A stretch of 64,000 nucleotides of DNA from Aedes albopictus (GCF_035046485.1 NC_085137.1:457059004-457123003); one strand, 5' to 3'. Counted from the first letter of the stretch, positions 45,105-57,518 are shown. The notes: a model not told the origin generated them from the sequence alone. A program made the numbers and translations.

Positions 45105-46190
45105 TTCCCAGGATTCCTTTGAGGATTTTCCTGGGATTCCTTCCGGCAGTCTTTCTGGCATTCTTCCCTAGATTTTTAGATATTCTTTCGGGGATTTCTC
45201 TTGGACTCTTTCAGGAGTTCCATAAGAGATTTCTCCCACGATTCCTTCGTTGATTCTTCCCGGATTTCTTTAGTAATCTCTCCCAGGATCCCTTCTGGAA
45301 TTTCTCTCGAGATTCTCTCAGGGAATCCTAGATGGATTGCTCTCGGGATTCCTTCCTAGATTTATCCTAGGGTTTCCGTCAAAAATTTCTTCCGGGATTC
45401 TTTCAGAGATTCCTTCAGGATTCTCTCTGGGACTCTTCTTGAGATTATTTTTAAGAGTACTTCAGGATTATGTCATGGATTGCTCCTGGGATTCCTTTAG
45501 CGATTTTTGCTAGGATTCCCTCCATCTTCTTTCAGGAATTATTTCCAAAAATCGTCCTACCGGAAATCAAACCGTGACAGTCTCAGCATGGTTTTGCTGA
45601 ACAATATTTTTGATATTAATAAGTAAGCCGTAATCAATGTAATCCGACTGTTCTTTTTTTATCATTTTTGAATAGTCATCAACTCTATAACGCTTTCGTG
45701 TTTCAGTAATTTTCAGAAATTTTCATTTACAAGTTTATCTTGTAACAGGTATCTACTTCCTGGAAAACCAAGGGAAAACCCTGGAATTCTCAGGGAAATT
45801 TTCACTATTTGTAGACCTACTCAGGATTGGAGTCCACAGAGTTTTTGTTGGTATGAAAAGAAATATTCTCGAATATGTAGTATTAGTGCATCCATCCAGA
45901 AGTTCCGCTACAAGTATTTTTCCAGAAGTTCTGTCAGGGCTTCTTTCTGGAACTTTTTTACCTCTTGGAATACCTCCCAGGATTTCTCACAAGATTCTTC
46001 CGAACTCCTTCCAGCATTTTCCAAGATTCGAACAATTCTTTCTGGGATTCTTCCTTGAGTATCGTCCAGGATTCTTGAATTCCGAACGATTTCTCATGGG
46101 GTTTTTCATGGATGTCCATCAGAATTTATTCCAGAGGTTTCCTGGTGTAGCTCCTAGAGTCTCTCGTAAAGTGCATCAAATATTCTAAAA
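45105..46190. repeat. ~12-bp minisatellite, CT-rich on plus, with a gap
   Basis: Units at 45105-45540 and again at 45890-46190. The 350 bp between are AT-rich with no feature. Confidence 0.65.
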
Positions 46191-46245
46191 TTTGAAAATT
46201 TGACGAAAAGTTACAGCTAGTTGAACATTTTTTGAAAAGGTGAAA

Positions 46246-46325
46246 ATTTTGCCTGTCCCGTTCATTTTGTCTATTTATCCCCTGTATATACAGGGGATAG
46301 ACAAAATGATCGGGACAGGCAAAAT
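46246..46325. mobile_element. 80-bp near-perfect palindrome (MITE)
   Basis: ATTTTGCCTGTCCCGTTCAT to ATGATCGGGACAGGCAAAAT, with centre CCCCTGTATATACAGGGG. Arms of ~39 bp meet with no loop. Minisatellite orientation is CT-rich before it and GA-rich after it. Confidence 0.88.
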
Positions 46326-46334
46326 CCATGGAAA

Positions 46335-46720
46335 AATGAATCAAACTGTTGAAAAGCTATCCGGAAGAACAGTAAGAGAAATTTCTGAAGGATCTTTGGA
46401 TAAATTATTGAAAGGATCACCGAGAGAAACCCAGCGAGAAACTCTGAAAGTATATTGTGAAAACCTCTGGAAGAAATCCTGGGAGGAACTCCTGGGAAAA
46501 CCTCTGAAAACAGGAAAAACTTTCAGAAATCCCGAAAGAACACCGAAAAAATATCGGAAGGAACTATTCATGGGAGAAAATACGTAACGAACCTCGATTT
46601 GGAGACTTGCGAGAACTGGAGAAAGCCAGAAGGAAGAACTAACCTCAAAAAATCGAATTGCGATAGAAATCTAAGGAGGAATCCCGGAAGGAACTCAAGG
46701 GAAAACAATGGATAGAATTT
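46335..46720. repeat. ~12-bp minisatellite, GA-rich on plus
   Basis: GAAATTTCTGAAGGATC-like units, opposite in orientation to 45105-46190. Confidence 0.65.
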
Positions 46721-47902
46721 AGAAATCTCGAAATCATTATACCTACCACCAGCATAGATAAAAGACATCCAACCTCAGTTTCAAAACTGTATAAGGAATT
46801 TAACGGTCATATGGTCTAATAGGAGACAATCAGTGTAGTCCCGAATAAAAATTACAGTAGAAAAACCGAACGTTGTATTGTAACAGTACTATTTAGAACC
46901 ATATTTTTACAATATACACCACTGTAAAAATAACAAATACAAAAACAATAAGATGTAATGCAGACACCATACAGTGAATTGTAATTAAGATTCTTACAAT
47001 ATGATATACAGGTTGTTAAGTATCGTAACAATATAAAAAAATATTTTTCTCCATATATATTTTTTTGCAAAACCATACATTTTATTGTAAATGAATTCTT
47101 CTAATTACTGATACGTGGGTTTAAATATACCATACATTATATGGTACATGTATGGTTTTAAACAACAAAATGTACCGTAAATATATTGTTTTTAATTGTA
47201 ATCTCACTGCTGGTTATACATTCAATCAAATGGTTTTGGAATGGTTCTCTTTTGTTATGTTGTATTGTTTTACATTACATAAACCATATAATGTTATGTT
47301 ATCTTGTCAAGTTCCTCCTGCTAATGGCATCTTAGGCTTACTAGCCTTATTAGAATGCGCTTTGGAAATTCTGCAGAGCATTTTGGATAACCCTCCATAT
47401 ACAGGATCGCCCACGTCTAAGTCTGAGTAGTCTCTGATTGCATTAACAGTTAAAGCTTAGGCTCCCATGCCCCACCAGCCAGATAACCGGATTTTGCAAA
47501 CTAAGCATTATTTGTGGCAACACTTTGAGCGGCATGATGGAACTATGCCGAGCGCGCTAAGTGTTATTAGACCACTAATGTAGTTGCATTAAGTGGGTTA
47601 CGAGGTACATAAGTATCATTACAGCGTGCTTAACCGTTATTGCAATATTGAGGCTCCAGTTCGACTAAAGTTTGAAATACATAACAACTTATGAGAAAAC
47701 TGTCAAGTTCGATTCAAATATAAGTTAGGTTAAAAGCGAACCCGCAGACGAACCTATATTAGAAGTCATTTCAGTGTTCAGTCAAGGCTATATGTTAAAG
47801 ATGGCTCTACATCAAAGATAAAGTTCAATCGCATTTATGGTTGTCGGAGGCAAATTCACATGAGAGTAGAAGAGAAAACTCTCCTAAATGCAAAACAGAA
47901 AG

Positions 47903-48025
47903 AATACCCGCATAAAGGATAACCATAAGACGTGCTTAACCACCCATTCGGGATACAATTCAAACAGTATGTGGTATTGTTGAACCGTCTACATTACGGT
48001 CCGTGTATGGTATTGGTTTATTAGG
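47903..48025 (+). repeat. Dispersed repeat X, plus copy
   Basis: CCACCCATTCGGGATACAAT and TTGAACCGTCTACATTACGG are shared with 59426-59552 and, inverted, 34087-34207. Confidence 0.85.
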
Positions 48026-48091
48026 GTAGTGTTCATCCACTGATTTACGGTAATCTGACCTGCGTCTTTCCGGGTTGACCTACGTTCGTAC

Positions 48092-48837
48092 ACGGAGACA
48101 AACTTCGTTCGTTTGAAACAAAAATATTCATGTTTATTCGGTAAACAGATGAAATGTTTAAAACAAAAAATTAAATTTGTAAAACTATTTAAATTTGTAA
48201 AACTAACTCAATTACATATTGATTTCGACAATACACATTGAGCAACCCCCGGTTCGTCGTCGAGAACATAAACAATAAAGTGTCTCGAGTATACCAAAGT
48301 GGAGAATCCTTGTCGTTTTGACAGGTCTCCTGCTCGATTGGAACTATGGGGATGACACTAGATCGACTGTTCCAATTTTGACGTTTCTCCTCTTTGTTTT
48401 ATCCAGGCTCGTTAATAAACAAAACCCACAAGTTCCAGCTGCAGATTTCCTCCTGCAAAAAAGGCAAGTTTCACAAAAATTTCCGCCAAATCACGTTGTT
48501 TTCGGGAGCGTATTTTATAGATGTATGCATTATGATAGCATTGGAAAGGTTACACGGAAGGTGGGTTTTACCAGCGAAGGAAATGACTTTATAAGTTTAA
48601 TGGAAAAACAAGTATTTCCGTAGGGCCGACGTGCCACAAAAAAAACAAAAATTATTACATTCATTTCTAACGAAATCTGTCAGAAGATACATGTTTGTTT
48701 CAAACATGGATTACATTCGCTTCAAATGTGACGTTCGATTTGCTCCAAACAGTTTTATTTGTGTGGCCTGAACAAATTGACAATTTATTTGAATTTACCT
48801 CGAATCTTTTTGATTTAGACATAGTTTTTTCTGCGTG
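48092..48837. mobile_element. ~745-bp TIR element inside copy 2
   Basis: ACACGGAGACAAACTTCG at the left and, inverted, ACACGCAGAAAAAACTATG at the right. Absent from copy 1, where the flanking blocks (GGCTCTAC and TATTCCTCTCATCGCACTC) lie close together. A 101-codon frame at 48318-48623 has no recognised motif. Confidence 0.65.
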
Positions 48838-49570
48838 TATTCCTCTCATCGCACTCTACATACTTAACCCGCCATATCTCTTGGATCTGCAGTTCTTAGG
48901 TCATCTGGTTTACCATCTATTTAAACATTTTTTTGACTTTAAATAAAGGTCCCAGACAACCAGTAATCGTATAAGAGTGGAGGCCATATGCGTGCATGTC
49001 TCCATTTAGGCGCATGTAAAATGTACGCATATCGCATCCACTTAAACATCTTATTCAACATCTTATCTTTCATTTCCTTTGCATCCAAAAATTCACAAAC
49101 ATCAACAAAACAAAGCACGGAAAAAATCTAAAACTGAATAAATAATTAAAAATGCACGGAAAAATAATGTTTCGGAAAAGTGAATGGTTCAAACGTAAGT
49201 AAAACAGTATAATATATTGTTACATAAAAATCGAATGTAAATGTATAGTAGCTACAAGGTGCAAAGCTTATAGCGAACCATTTCATTACAATACACTTTA
49301 TTGTACACACTGTGGTACACTGTATGGTGCAGGAATGGTTTTCACCAAACACCCTATGGTTAGTTTTTATCCGGGGTATTAGATTTGTAGTAATGAGCTG
49401 AATTGTTGGTCCATTGGATGGTGAGAAGGTCGATTCTCCGTTTCTGCAATGAAATGGTGCAAAAAGCGTGGGTATTATTATTCCTTGCATATTTTAATGC
49501 TGTTTGAACAAAACTTTGGGTAACTATGTTGTTTAAAGAGGCAAGACATGGAGAAAACAAAAAAACAGTT

Positions 49571-49750
49571 GGAGCGGACCTGGTGTGATGGTTAGAACAC
49601 TTGACTATCACGCCGAGGACCTGGGATCGAATCCCACTCCCGACAAACTCGCAAAATGTGAGTTCTTCCTTCGGAAGGGAAGTAAAGCGTGGGTCCCGAG
49701 ATGAACTAGCCTAGGGCTAACAATCTCGTTAATACAGATAAAAAAAAAAC
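49571..49750 (+). mobile_element. tRNA-derived SINE, second family, plus copy
   Basis: GGAGCGGACCTGGTGTGATG head, box B GGGATCGAATCCCACTCCC and A-rich tail, ~90% like 15111-15287 by eye. AAAACAGTT flanks it (49562-49570, 49751-49759). Confidence 0.9.
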
Positions 49751-50448
49751 AAAACAGTTACCCAAAGTTTAGGAAGCATAATACCAACGCTTCTTGCACC
49801 ATTACATTTCAGAAACGGAGAATTTACAAAAATTCAGCTCATTACTACAAATCTAGTGCTACACTGATTGTCTCCTATTACTGATTGGACTACTGCATGG
49901 TTTTTTTCTTCTAGTGTTTGGATGTCATTTATTTTAAAAGAAATTTTAGGCGAAAATGTCAAACCAATTTGATCCAAAAGAATTAGACATATTCCGTTGT
50001 TTTATTTTAAAAGGAGTTTCGCAAAATAGTTCTTGGGAGAATTCAGCGATTTGGTGGAATTTCTTGTACAATAAATATTGTGCATTTTCCAAGACGGGCT
50101 TGGTGGTCTAGTGGCTACCGCTTCTGATTCATATGCAGAAGGTCCTGGGATCAATCCCTGGCCCGTCGCTTTCCATCTACTTTGTATCTTTCTATCCACT
50201 TTCTCTATACTCTCCTCTCTATATATACAACTCATGTATATGCATATGTATGTTCATAGCCATCGCTAGGAACAAAAACGGTGGAAAAGCCGTTTCCCTT
50301 ATTTCCAACATTCACAGCACAGTGTCAATCCATCAGATAACGCCTACAAGTTATGCAATCAAGCGAACTGTGCCGTTTAAGCTTTATAGTAATAATCGGA
50401 CTAATCTATCACCTTACGCCTGGCATCCACGCACCAATGTGTGAACCC

Positions 50449-53273
50449 TAGCGTTGGGCAATTTTGAATCGGTGTTCGTAACATTGATGTTTTTGTTCCG
50501 GTTAATCGATTTTTTGAATCGATGTTGAACCCCCACGAAATCGACGACCGAATCGATTTTTTACATTCGATTTTTCTTTCGATTTAAAAATATTAAATTT
50601 CGTTTTTTTTTTTCAGAATGATTCCGAATGGATTCCGAACATTTTTTTTTAGAATCCCTCTCAAAGTTCTAGATGAATGTTTCTTAATAATGTGGAAGAT
50701 CCCCTCTTAGGATCCCTCTCAGGATTCTGGAAGAATCTGTCAGGGAGTTCTGGGGATATCCGTCTAAACATTCTGGGAGAATCCCGAGGAAAAACTTCTC
50801 TCAGGATTCTGAGGGAATCCATCACAGGATTCCGGGAGAATCCATCTCGGGAATCTGAGGAAATCCTTCAGGATTCTGGAAGAATTCCTCTAAAGATTCT
50901 GAGAGAATCCATGTCAGAAAACTGGAGTACTCTCTCCCAGAATTCTAGGGAAATCCTCAATAGAATTCAGGGAGAATTTCTATTGGAAAATTTTTTCTCT
51001 CTTGTCTGGGATAAGGTCTCTCAGGATGCTGGTGTGATAATTTTCAGCATTTTGTAGGAATCTCTCACAGAATTTTAGAGGAAACCTCAGAATTATGGAA
51101 GAGTCCCTTTAAAAATTCCGGAGGATTTTTTCTCAACAGTATTATATGGGAATACCTATCAGTTTTCTCGGGAATCTCTGGATTCTAAGGGAATTCATTT
51201 AAGGATTTTGGGGGTATTCCCTACCAAGGTTCCCTACCAAGGTTGAAATCTCTTTCAGGATTCTAAGAAATTTCTGGATGATCTGGGCTGATTCCTCTAA
51301 GTATTCTGGAAAACCCTCACTTAGGATCCCTCTCAGAATTCTGAGGAAATATTTCTCAGCATTCTCAGGATCTCCTCTCAGACTTCTTGGAGAATCATAC
51401 TCAGCATTATCAGAATTGTGGCGAAATTCCTCTCAAAATTCTGGGGGAACATTTCTTAGGAATCTTAGGAAATCTCACACAGGATCACTAGAATCCTTCT
51501 CAGGATTCTGCGTAAGATTCTTTTAAGATTCTGGGGGAATATCACTAAGTATTCTGCGGGTACTCTTCCCCAGATTCTCTGAAAATTTGGCTTTCCGGGG
51601 TAATCCCCATCAGGATTCTGGGGAAATTTCTCTCATGATTCTGGAGAAATCCTTGGGATTCTGGGGCTATATTTTTCAAGATTTCAGGGCAATTTCTTTC
51701 AGAATTATTAAAATTATTGAAGAATCTCTCACGAGCTTCTGGGTAGAATTCTTCTTAGTAATCTGGGAAAATCCCTGACAAGATTATGAGAAAATTTTAT
51801 TGAAATTCTGTTGTAATAAGTATTCTAAATTCTAATGGAATCACTCTCAGAGTTCTGGGACAATCCCTTTCAGAAGTTTAGGGGAGCCCTTTCAAAGATT
51901 TTGGGGGAATGTCTTTCAGGAATCTGCGGTAATTTTCTGTTTTACGTGAGAATACCTCTCATAATTCCAGAGATTCCTTCTCCGGATGCTGGGGAAGTTT
52001 TCGTAATCCCTTCCAGGGATAATCCTTACGAAATTTTCGGAAAAGTCTCTCATAGGTTTCTAGATATATTTCTCTCAAGAATCTGGAACTACCCCTCTCA
52101 TGATCCCTCTCAAGATGCTGGGGAATCACTCGTAGAATTCTGAGGAATACCTTTCGGGATTTTGGCAGAATTATTCTCAGCACTCTAATGGATTCCACCC
52201 AGGATATTTGGAGAATTCTGGGAGAATACTTAAAAGAATTCTGGGGGAATTCTTCTCAAGATTCTGGGGTCCTATCTCCCACAATTCTGTGAGAGTATAT
52301 CTCAGATTTTTTTGGCAATCCCGCCAAGGGAACCTTTCTCAGGATTCTGGAGTAATCCTTCTTAGGGTTCTAAGCTACCCTTTTCAGGATTCTGGGTCAT
52401 TTCATTTAAGTTTCTTGGGGAATTATCCTAGGAATCCGAACATCTTTTTTGCGAGAATCTCTCTCTGTATTTTAGATGAATTTATCTCAAGAGTGTGGAA
52501 GAACCGCTCTTGGAATTCCTCTCAGGATTCTGGGAGAATTCAGCTTAGGATTCTGGGATAATCCCTGTTAGGATTCTGGAAAATTTTGGGAGAATCCCAA
52601 GGGATTCTCCTCTTAGGATTCTGAGACAATCTATCACAGGATTCTGGGAGAATTCCTCTCGAGACTCTGAGACAATCCGTCTCATAGATATGGGGTAATC
52701 TCTCTCAGGATTTTAGGAAAATCATTAATAAAATTCAGGGAGAATTCCTACCAAGATCCCGGAAGAGTCTTGCTTTCTTTTCTAGATAATGTCGCTCAGG
52801 ATTTTGGTATATTTTCAGCATTCTGAAGAAATCTCTTTCATAGTTCTAGAGGAACTCCTTTCAGAATTCTGGGGGAATTTCTCTTAGCAGTCTGCGGGAA
52901 TTTATCCCAGTACTATATGGGAATACTTCTCAGAGTTCTGGGGAATCTCAGGATCTCAGGATTTTTCTTTCGATTCAAAATTATTAATTTCATTTTTTTT
53001 TCAGAATGCACTGTATTAACGTTATATCCATTTTCGAATCAGATTCGCGAAGTGTTTGATGTGCAATCTCAAATTTTGATATTGAATTTATTTAGACAAA
53101 TAAAATATACCATGAACTTGAACTACATGCAGCAAACGAATCATTTAATAGTTTGGTAATCTTTTATAATATGGAATCGATGTTAAAACATCGATTCAAA
53201 GCATTCGATTAAATCGGTGAATCGAATTTCGATTCACAAAAATCGTTGTCTCAGCCAGATTTGTCCAATGCTA
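50449..53273. mobile_element. hAT-like element carrying a 23-bp satellite array
   Basis: Left end TAGCGTTGGGCAATTTTG and inverted right end TAGCATTGGACAAATCTG match at most positions and resemble hAT termini. The subterminal zones are rich in ATCGATT/GAATCGA. The array at 50625-52960 fills the middle, with a short direct duplication (TTTTTCTTTCGATT.AAAA) at each array edge. The 8-bp target duplication is not clean. Confidence 0.65.
50625..52960. repeat. ~23-bp minisatellite (AGGATTCTGGGAGAATCCCTCTC)
   Basis: Many clean consecutive units near 50800-50900 have 23-bp spacing, and the rest are diverged. The array is 2.3 kb and asymmetric (TCTGGG on plus). Open frames on both strands are artefacts. 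Confidence 0.88.
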
Positions 53274-54659
53274 ACCCCCTGCCAACCATATCCCGCCAAC
53301 ACTCCGACATCCGCATGAGTTTGTGCAGACGCAGAGGTATATACGGTCAGATGTGGATACAAACGATTGCAATCATTACTTCTTTCCCCTTCCCCACATT
53401 GACCTGCAACCTGACGTGGCAGGCACCATTGTCTCCTAAAACAAGAAGATCACCAACGCTCACACACTGAAGATGCCTGCTAGTCCCCGGCAGATAATCT
53501 CATTGGTTCCTTGTGTGATTGTAGCTGGCCTGGCGGTACTAGAGTAGCATCTACGAGGGCGGTCAATCAAACTCAAGCAAGCTCAAGCTCAATAAATGTT
53601 GTGCGTTTTCCCTCATTTTTTTAATTACAAACTTTCAAAATTTCCCCTGGAAAAACCTGGAAAACCCAGGTAATTTTAGTCTTATGAGTAGACACCCTGT
53701 GTAAATATGTGCCATTTGATGGAACAGTTTACAGTGCGAATAAAAACCTTTTTGCCTTTCTCGTACACCAAAGTGTACTGAAAGGCTATATGTTCACTCA
53801 AAAAACGAATTTTCGATAGAAGGCTCGGAGAGTCAAGTCACATATACCAATCAACTCAGTTCGACGAATTGAGATGATGTCTGTATGTGTGTATGTGTGT
53901 ATGTATGTCTGTGAACAAAAAAAAGGTCACTCACTTTTAAGGCATTTCCCATCGACCGATTTTACGGATTTTAGCACGAATCGAACCGGAATTTTACCGC
54001 ATTGTTTGCTAATGAAATTGGTTAGGATCGGTCAAGGCGTTCCGGAGTTATGGCCATTTTAGTGATCCGGACCAGCACCGGTGGAACTGGTCATATATGA
54101 AACTGAACCAAGCCCCACACATCAAGCTGCGCCGATTTTTGTAACCTTTATTATCAATTTGGATAAAAATCAAAATCCGATCGCAGCTCACTTTGGAAGC
54201 TGCGAACTTATATGCACTTTGAGGATAAAGTACCCAAATGTAAGTAAAAGAATGTCGAAATGTTTTACACCTAAAAACAAGGAAATTTAAGGGCATATAC
54301 ATTGTTGAGATACGTTTCCTTTTAATTCATAACAGTAATGTTCATAATAAACAAAAATGAAACAGTATAGAGTTAAATTTGTGCAAATAAAATTTCTAAA
54401 TTCCTTGTTGAACAATATTTCCATGAAAATTACCTTTTTTTAGATTGGTGTGTAAGGCGTCCCGTTGACCTGTTTGTTTACGGTTTGAGGACGTCGCTAT
54501 GACGACGCCGCAGTCAGTCCATTGCTTTCGCTTTGACATTAGCTTCGCATGAGATAACTTCGTAACTCTCAAGCAAGCCGCGACTTCGATTTGGTGGTGC
54601 GAAGATAATAGCATGGTTGACGAATTTTGTGCGGAAATTAATACTGGAGACCAGAAAAT

Positions 54660-56330
54660 CCCTAATATCGGCCCAATATTCTAGATGGCGACCAGAATAT
54701 CCAAGATGGCGGTCTAAAATCCAAGATGGTGGTTGAAAATTTCGGTCCTAAAACCATGCAATATGGGTATATTTGGTATGAGGAAGATGCCCGGAACTAA
54801 AAAATGGCCACCAGAATATCCAAGATGGCGGTCAAATATCTGAGATGGCGGCTCCAAATTCAAGATGGCGGCTGTTTAATGGAGTTTTAGGCTCTAAAAC
54901 CGTGCAATATGGGTATATTTTGTAAAGAGAAGATGTCCGGAGTCCCAAAATGGCGGCCAGAATATCCAAGATGGCGGACTAAAATCCAAGATGGTGGCTC
55001 CAAATTCAAGATGGCGGCTCTTTAGTGGAGTTTTAGGCCCCAAACCATGCAATATGGGTATATTTGGTATGGAGAAGATGTCCGGAGTCCAAACGTGGCG
55101 ACCAGAATATCCAAGATGGCGAAAAAATCGAAGATGGCGGCTCAAAATTCAAGATGGCGGCGTTTAAATGAATTTTAGGCCCTAAACCATGCAATATGGG
55201 TATATTTGGTATGGGGAAGATTCCCGGAGTTCAAAAATAGCAGTCAGAATATCCAAGACGGCGGTCGAAAATCCAAGATGGCGGCTCCATATTTAAGATG
55301 GCGGTTATTTAATGGAGTTAGTGACCCTAAAACCATGCAATATGGGTATATTTGGTGTGGGGAAGGTGTCCGGAGTTCAAAAATGGCGGTCAGAATATCC
55401 AAGATGGCGGTCTAGAATCCAAGGTGGCGGCTCAACATTCAAGATGACGGTTGTTTAATGGAGTATAAGGTCCTAAAACCATGCAATATGGGTATATTTG
55501 ATATGAGGAAGATGTCGGGAGTCCAAAAATGGAGACCAGAATATCCAAGATGGCGGTCTAAAATCCAAGTTGGCGGTTGAATATTCAAAATGGCTGCTAT
55601 TCAATGGAGTTCTAGGTTCCAAATCCATGAAAAATTGGTGTAAGTATTTGGTATGGGGAAGATGTCCGGAATCCAAAAATGGCAGTCAGAATATCCAAGA
55701 TGGTAGTCTAAAATCCAAGATGGCGGCTCAACATTCAAGATGGCGGTTGTTTAATGTAGTGTTAGGCCCTAAAACAATGCAATAAGGGTATATTTGATAT
55801 GAGGAAGATGTTGGGAGTCCAAAAGTGGCGACCAGAATATCCAAGATGGCGGTCTAAAATCCAAGATGGCGGTTCAAAATTCAAGATGGCTGCTGTTAAA
55901 TGGAGTTTTTGCAATATGGGTAGGGTATATTTGGTATGGGGAAGATGTCCGGAGTCCAAAAATGACGACCAAAATATACAAGATGGCGGTTTAAAATCCA
56001 AAATGGCGGCTCCAAATTCAAGAAGGCGGCTATTTCATGGAATTTTCGGCTCCAAAACCATGCAATATGGGTATATTTGGTATGGGGAAGATTTCTGGAC
56101 TCCAAAAATTACGACCAGTATGTCCAAGATGGCAGCTCAAAATTCAAGATGACGGCTGTTCAATGGAGTTTTAGGCCCTAAAATCATGCAATATGCGTAT
56201 ATTTGGTATGGGGAAGATGTCCGGAGCCCAAAAACGGTGACCGGAATATCCAAGATGGTGGTCTAAAATCCAAGATTTCGGCTCAAAGTTCAAGATAGCG
56301 ACTTTTTCTTAAGATTTTGAGGCTCAAACA
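54660..56330 (+). repeat. ~145-bp tandem array rich in AAGATGGCGG
   Basis: ATATGGGTAT recurs at 54761, 54907, 55052, 55194, 55340 and 55486 (142-146 bp apart) and on to 56.2 kb, about eleven units. Each unit contains up to three ~23-bp sub-units reading CCAAGATGGCGGTCTAAAAT. I count about sixteen exact AAGATGGCGG strings plus many one-off variants. This string is the core of the YY1/Pleiohomeotic site. Confidence 0.92.
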
Positions 56331-56414
56331 TCAAAAGCCATATAAACGATATATGATTTGTGGTGCCATAAAATGGATTTTTTTAAACATATGAAAGTGC
56401 TATACAGTTTCTTA

Positions 56415-56520
56415 CCGATTTTGGCAACACCCGTTTTTGGCAACATTTTCTTCCCGATTTTGGCAATACCCGTTTTTGGCAACAATTATTTATCGATTTT
56501 GGCAACACAAATTTTTGACA
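56415..56520. repeat. ~34-bp tandem repeat (CGATTTTGGCAACACCCG)
   Basis: Three units alternating GATTTTGGCAA and GTTTTTGGCAACA. A diverged unit recurs at 56730-56760. Confidence 0.7.
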
Positions 56521-57351
56521 TAATTTTTGTAATCGCAAAATCATTTTAAATACATGTTTTTTACCTCTATTAAAAAAATACATTAAGTTTTCAAAAACGA
56601 AATTTTTTTAAATCATGACGTAATTCATTAACGTCACCTAAGGGGAGCGTTTTGTAACTTGTGAATTGTCCATATTGATAATATAAGTCGAAAAAAACGC
56701 ATAAAAGTTGTGAAATCACAATTTTTTTCACCGATTTTGTCAACACCCCATTTGGCAACATAAAATTCACCTCATGTTGCCAAAATTGAGAAAAAAAATG
56801 TATTAATCAACATGTCACTTGAATTTTGTTGAAATTGGTTTACGAAGGCACGAGAAAGACGCCAGCACCGCTAGGTGGATTGACTAGGGTTTTTAAGCTT
56901 TTGTTTGCATATTTCTTGATTGTAATATTACATACCTTTTTCTTACTGTATGATAATTTTGCAGATTTTACATGAATACTAGAGATTTTACACACAATTT
57001 ACATTCCTAATTTAAAAACTATTTTTTTCTGGATTCAACGCCTTATTAGCGGGAAATATTAGTCACATTGTTCTACGATCAGGGATAGAAGGACACATAT
57101 AATCACAATAGGCGTGCCGGGCGGTGAAAGGACAATTGCAGCGGCAGGTGTGCGTGTAGGGGAAAAAGAGGGGAATTCACACAAACATGTACACATTTTA
57201 TGAAGGGTGGGTGGTAAGGTAGAGAGGTACACTCATCAAAAGATTCACCCGCGAAAAAACCAGAACTTTTGTGGGGATTTCCCCATTACGAATATTTTCA
57301 CCACCCGCTGACTGGCTGGTTCATTGACGACCCACCCCGTAGCGAACTCAC

Positions 57352-57518
57352 CATTGTTGGTTGGCGTTGGTGACGAGATGGTGGGACTGAGCAACGTTTG
57401 GGATCCCGTGTTGAACAGCGTCTCGACGCTGGACTGCTGCTGCTGCTGGAATAGGCTCTCCTGTTGCATGGCCGCGGTGATCCGGGGGTCCTCCCACGTG
57501 GTGGTCCGTGTGTTGTGA
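57352..57518 (-). CDS. yki: Yorkie, exon ending WW domain 1
   Basis: Opens with HNTRTTTWEDPRITAAMQQE, the C-terminal third of a WW domain (second signature Trp in TTTWEDPR), then SLFQQQQQSSVETLFNTG and LLSPTISSPTPTNN. The acceptor CAACCTTAG leaves one base (T) finishing an Asn-type codon. Donor GTGAGT follows CCAACAATG, leaving one base that joins the WW2 exon in phase. In YAP/Yki the linker between the two WW domains is similarly Gln/Ser/Thr-rich. The first half of WW1 and the TEAD-binding region lie upstream (right) and were not found. Confidence 0.9.

Larger units (their letters stand above)
46840..49375. mobile_element. AT-rich TIR element, copy 2
   Basis: CCCGAATAAAAATTACAGTA to TAGTTTTTATCCGGG, collinear with 19784-21371 but longer because of inserts (dispersed repeat X at 47903-48025 and a TIR element at 48092-48837). 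No transposase frame. Confidence 0.85.
46814..49890. mobile_element. MITE Z, expanded by nested insertions
   Basis: TAATAGGAGACAATCAGTGT (left) is mirrored by ACACTGATTGTCTCCTATTA (right). Inner arms AGATTTGTAGTAATGAGCTG (49381) and CAGCTCATTACTACAAATCT (to 49854) continue the same palindrome. The AT-rich element (46840-49375) split the left arm and a SINE (49571-49750) sits in the middle. Without them Z would be about 360 bp. Confidence 0.82.
50091..53590 (+). mobile_element. tRNA-headed long SINE, copy 2, split by a hAT-like element
   Basis: Box A-like GGTGGTCTAGTGGCTACCGC and box B-like GGGATCAATCCCTGG open it. The 3' part is at 53274-53590. A 21-bp duplication with two mismatches (50070-50090 and 53591-53611, AATAAAT.TTGTGC.TTTTCC) bounds the whole, so the SINE is about 670 bp once the inner element is removed. 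Confidence 0.82.
53745..56878. mobile_element. 3.1-kb element with CTTTCTCGT ends and internal 145-bp array
   Basis: The left end GCCTTTCTCGTACACCAAAG and inverted right end (GTCTTTCTCGTGCCTTCG) match a repeat type common in mosquito genomes, from memory. 53870-53920 has a GTATGTGT microsatellite. The interior array at 54660-56330 makes up half the length. No transposase. Confidence 0.6.

Noticed and set aside
48318..48623. 101-codon ORF as a transposase or host gene
   Set aside because: No DDE, zinc-finger or other motif is visible and it lies within a 745-bp insert missing from the sister element.
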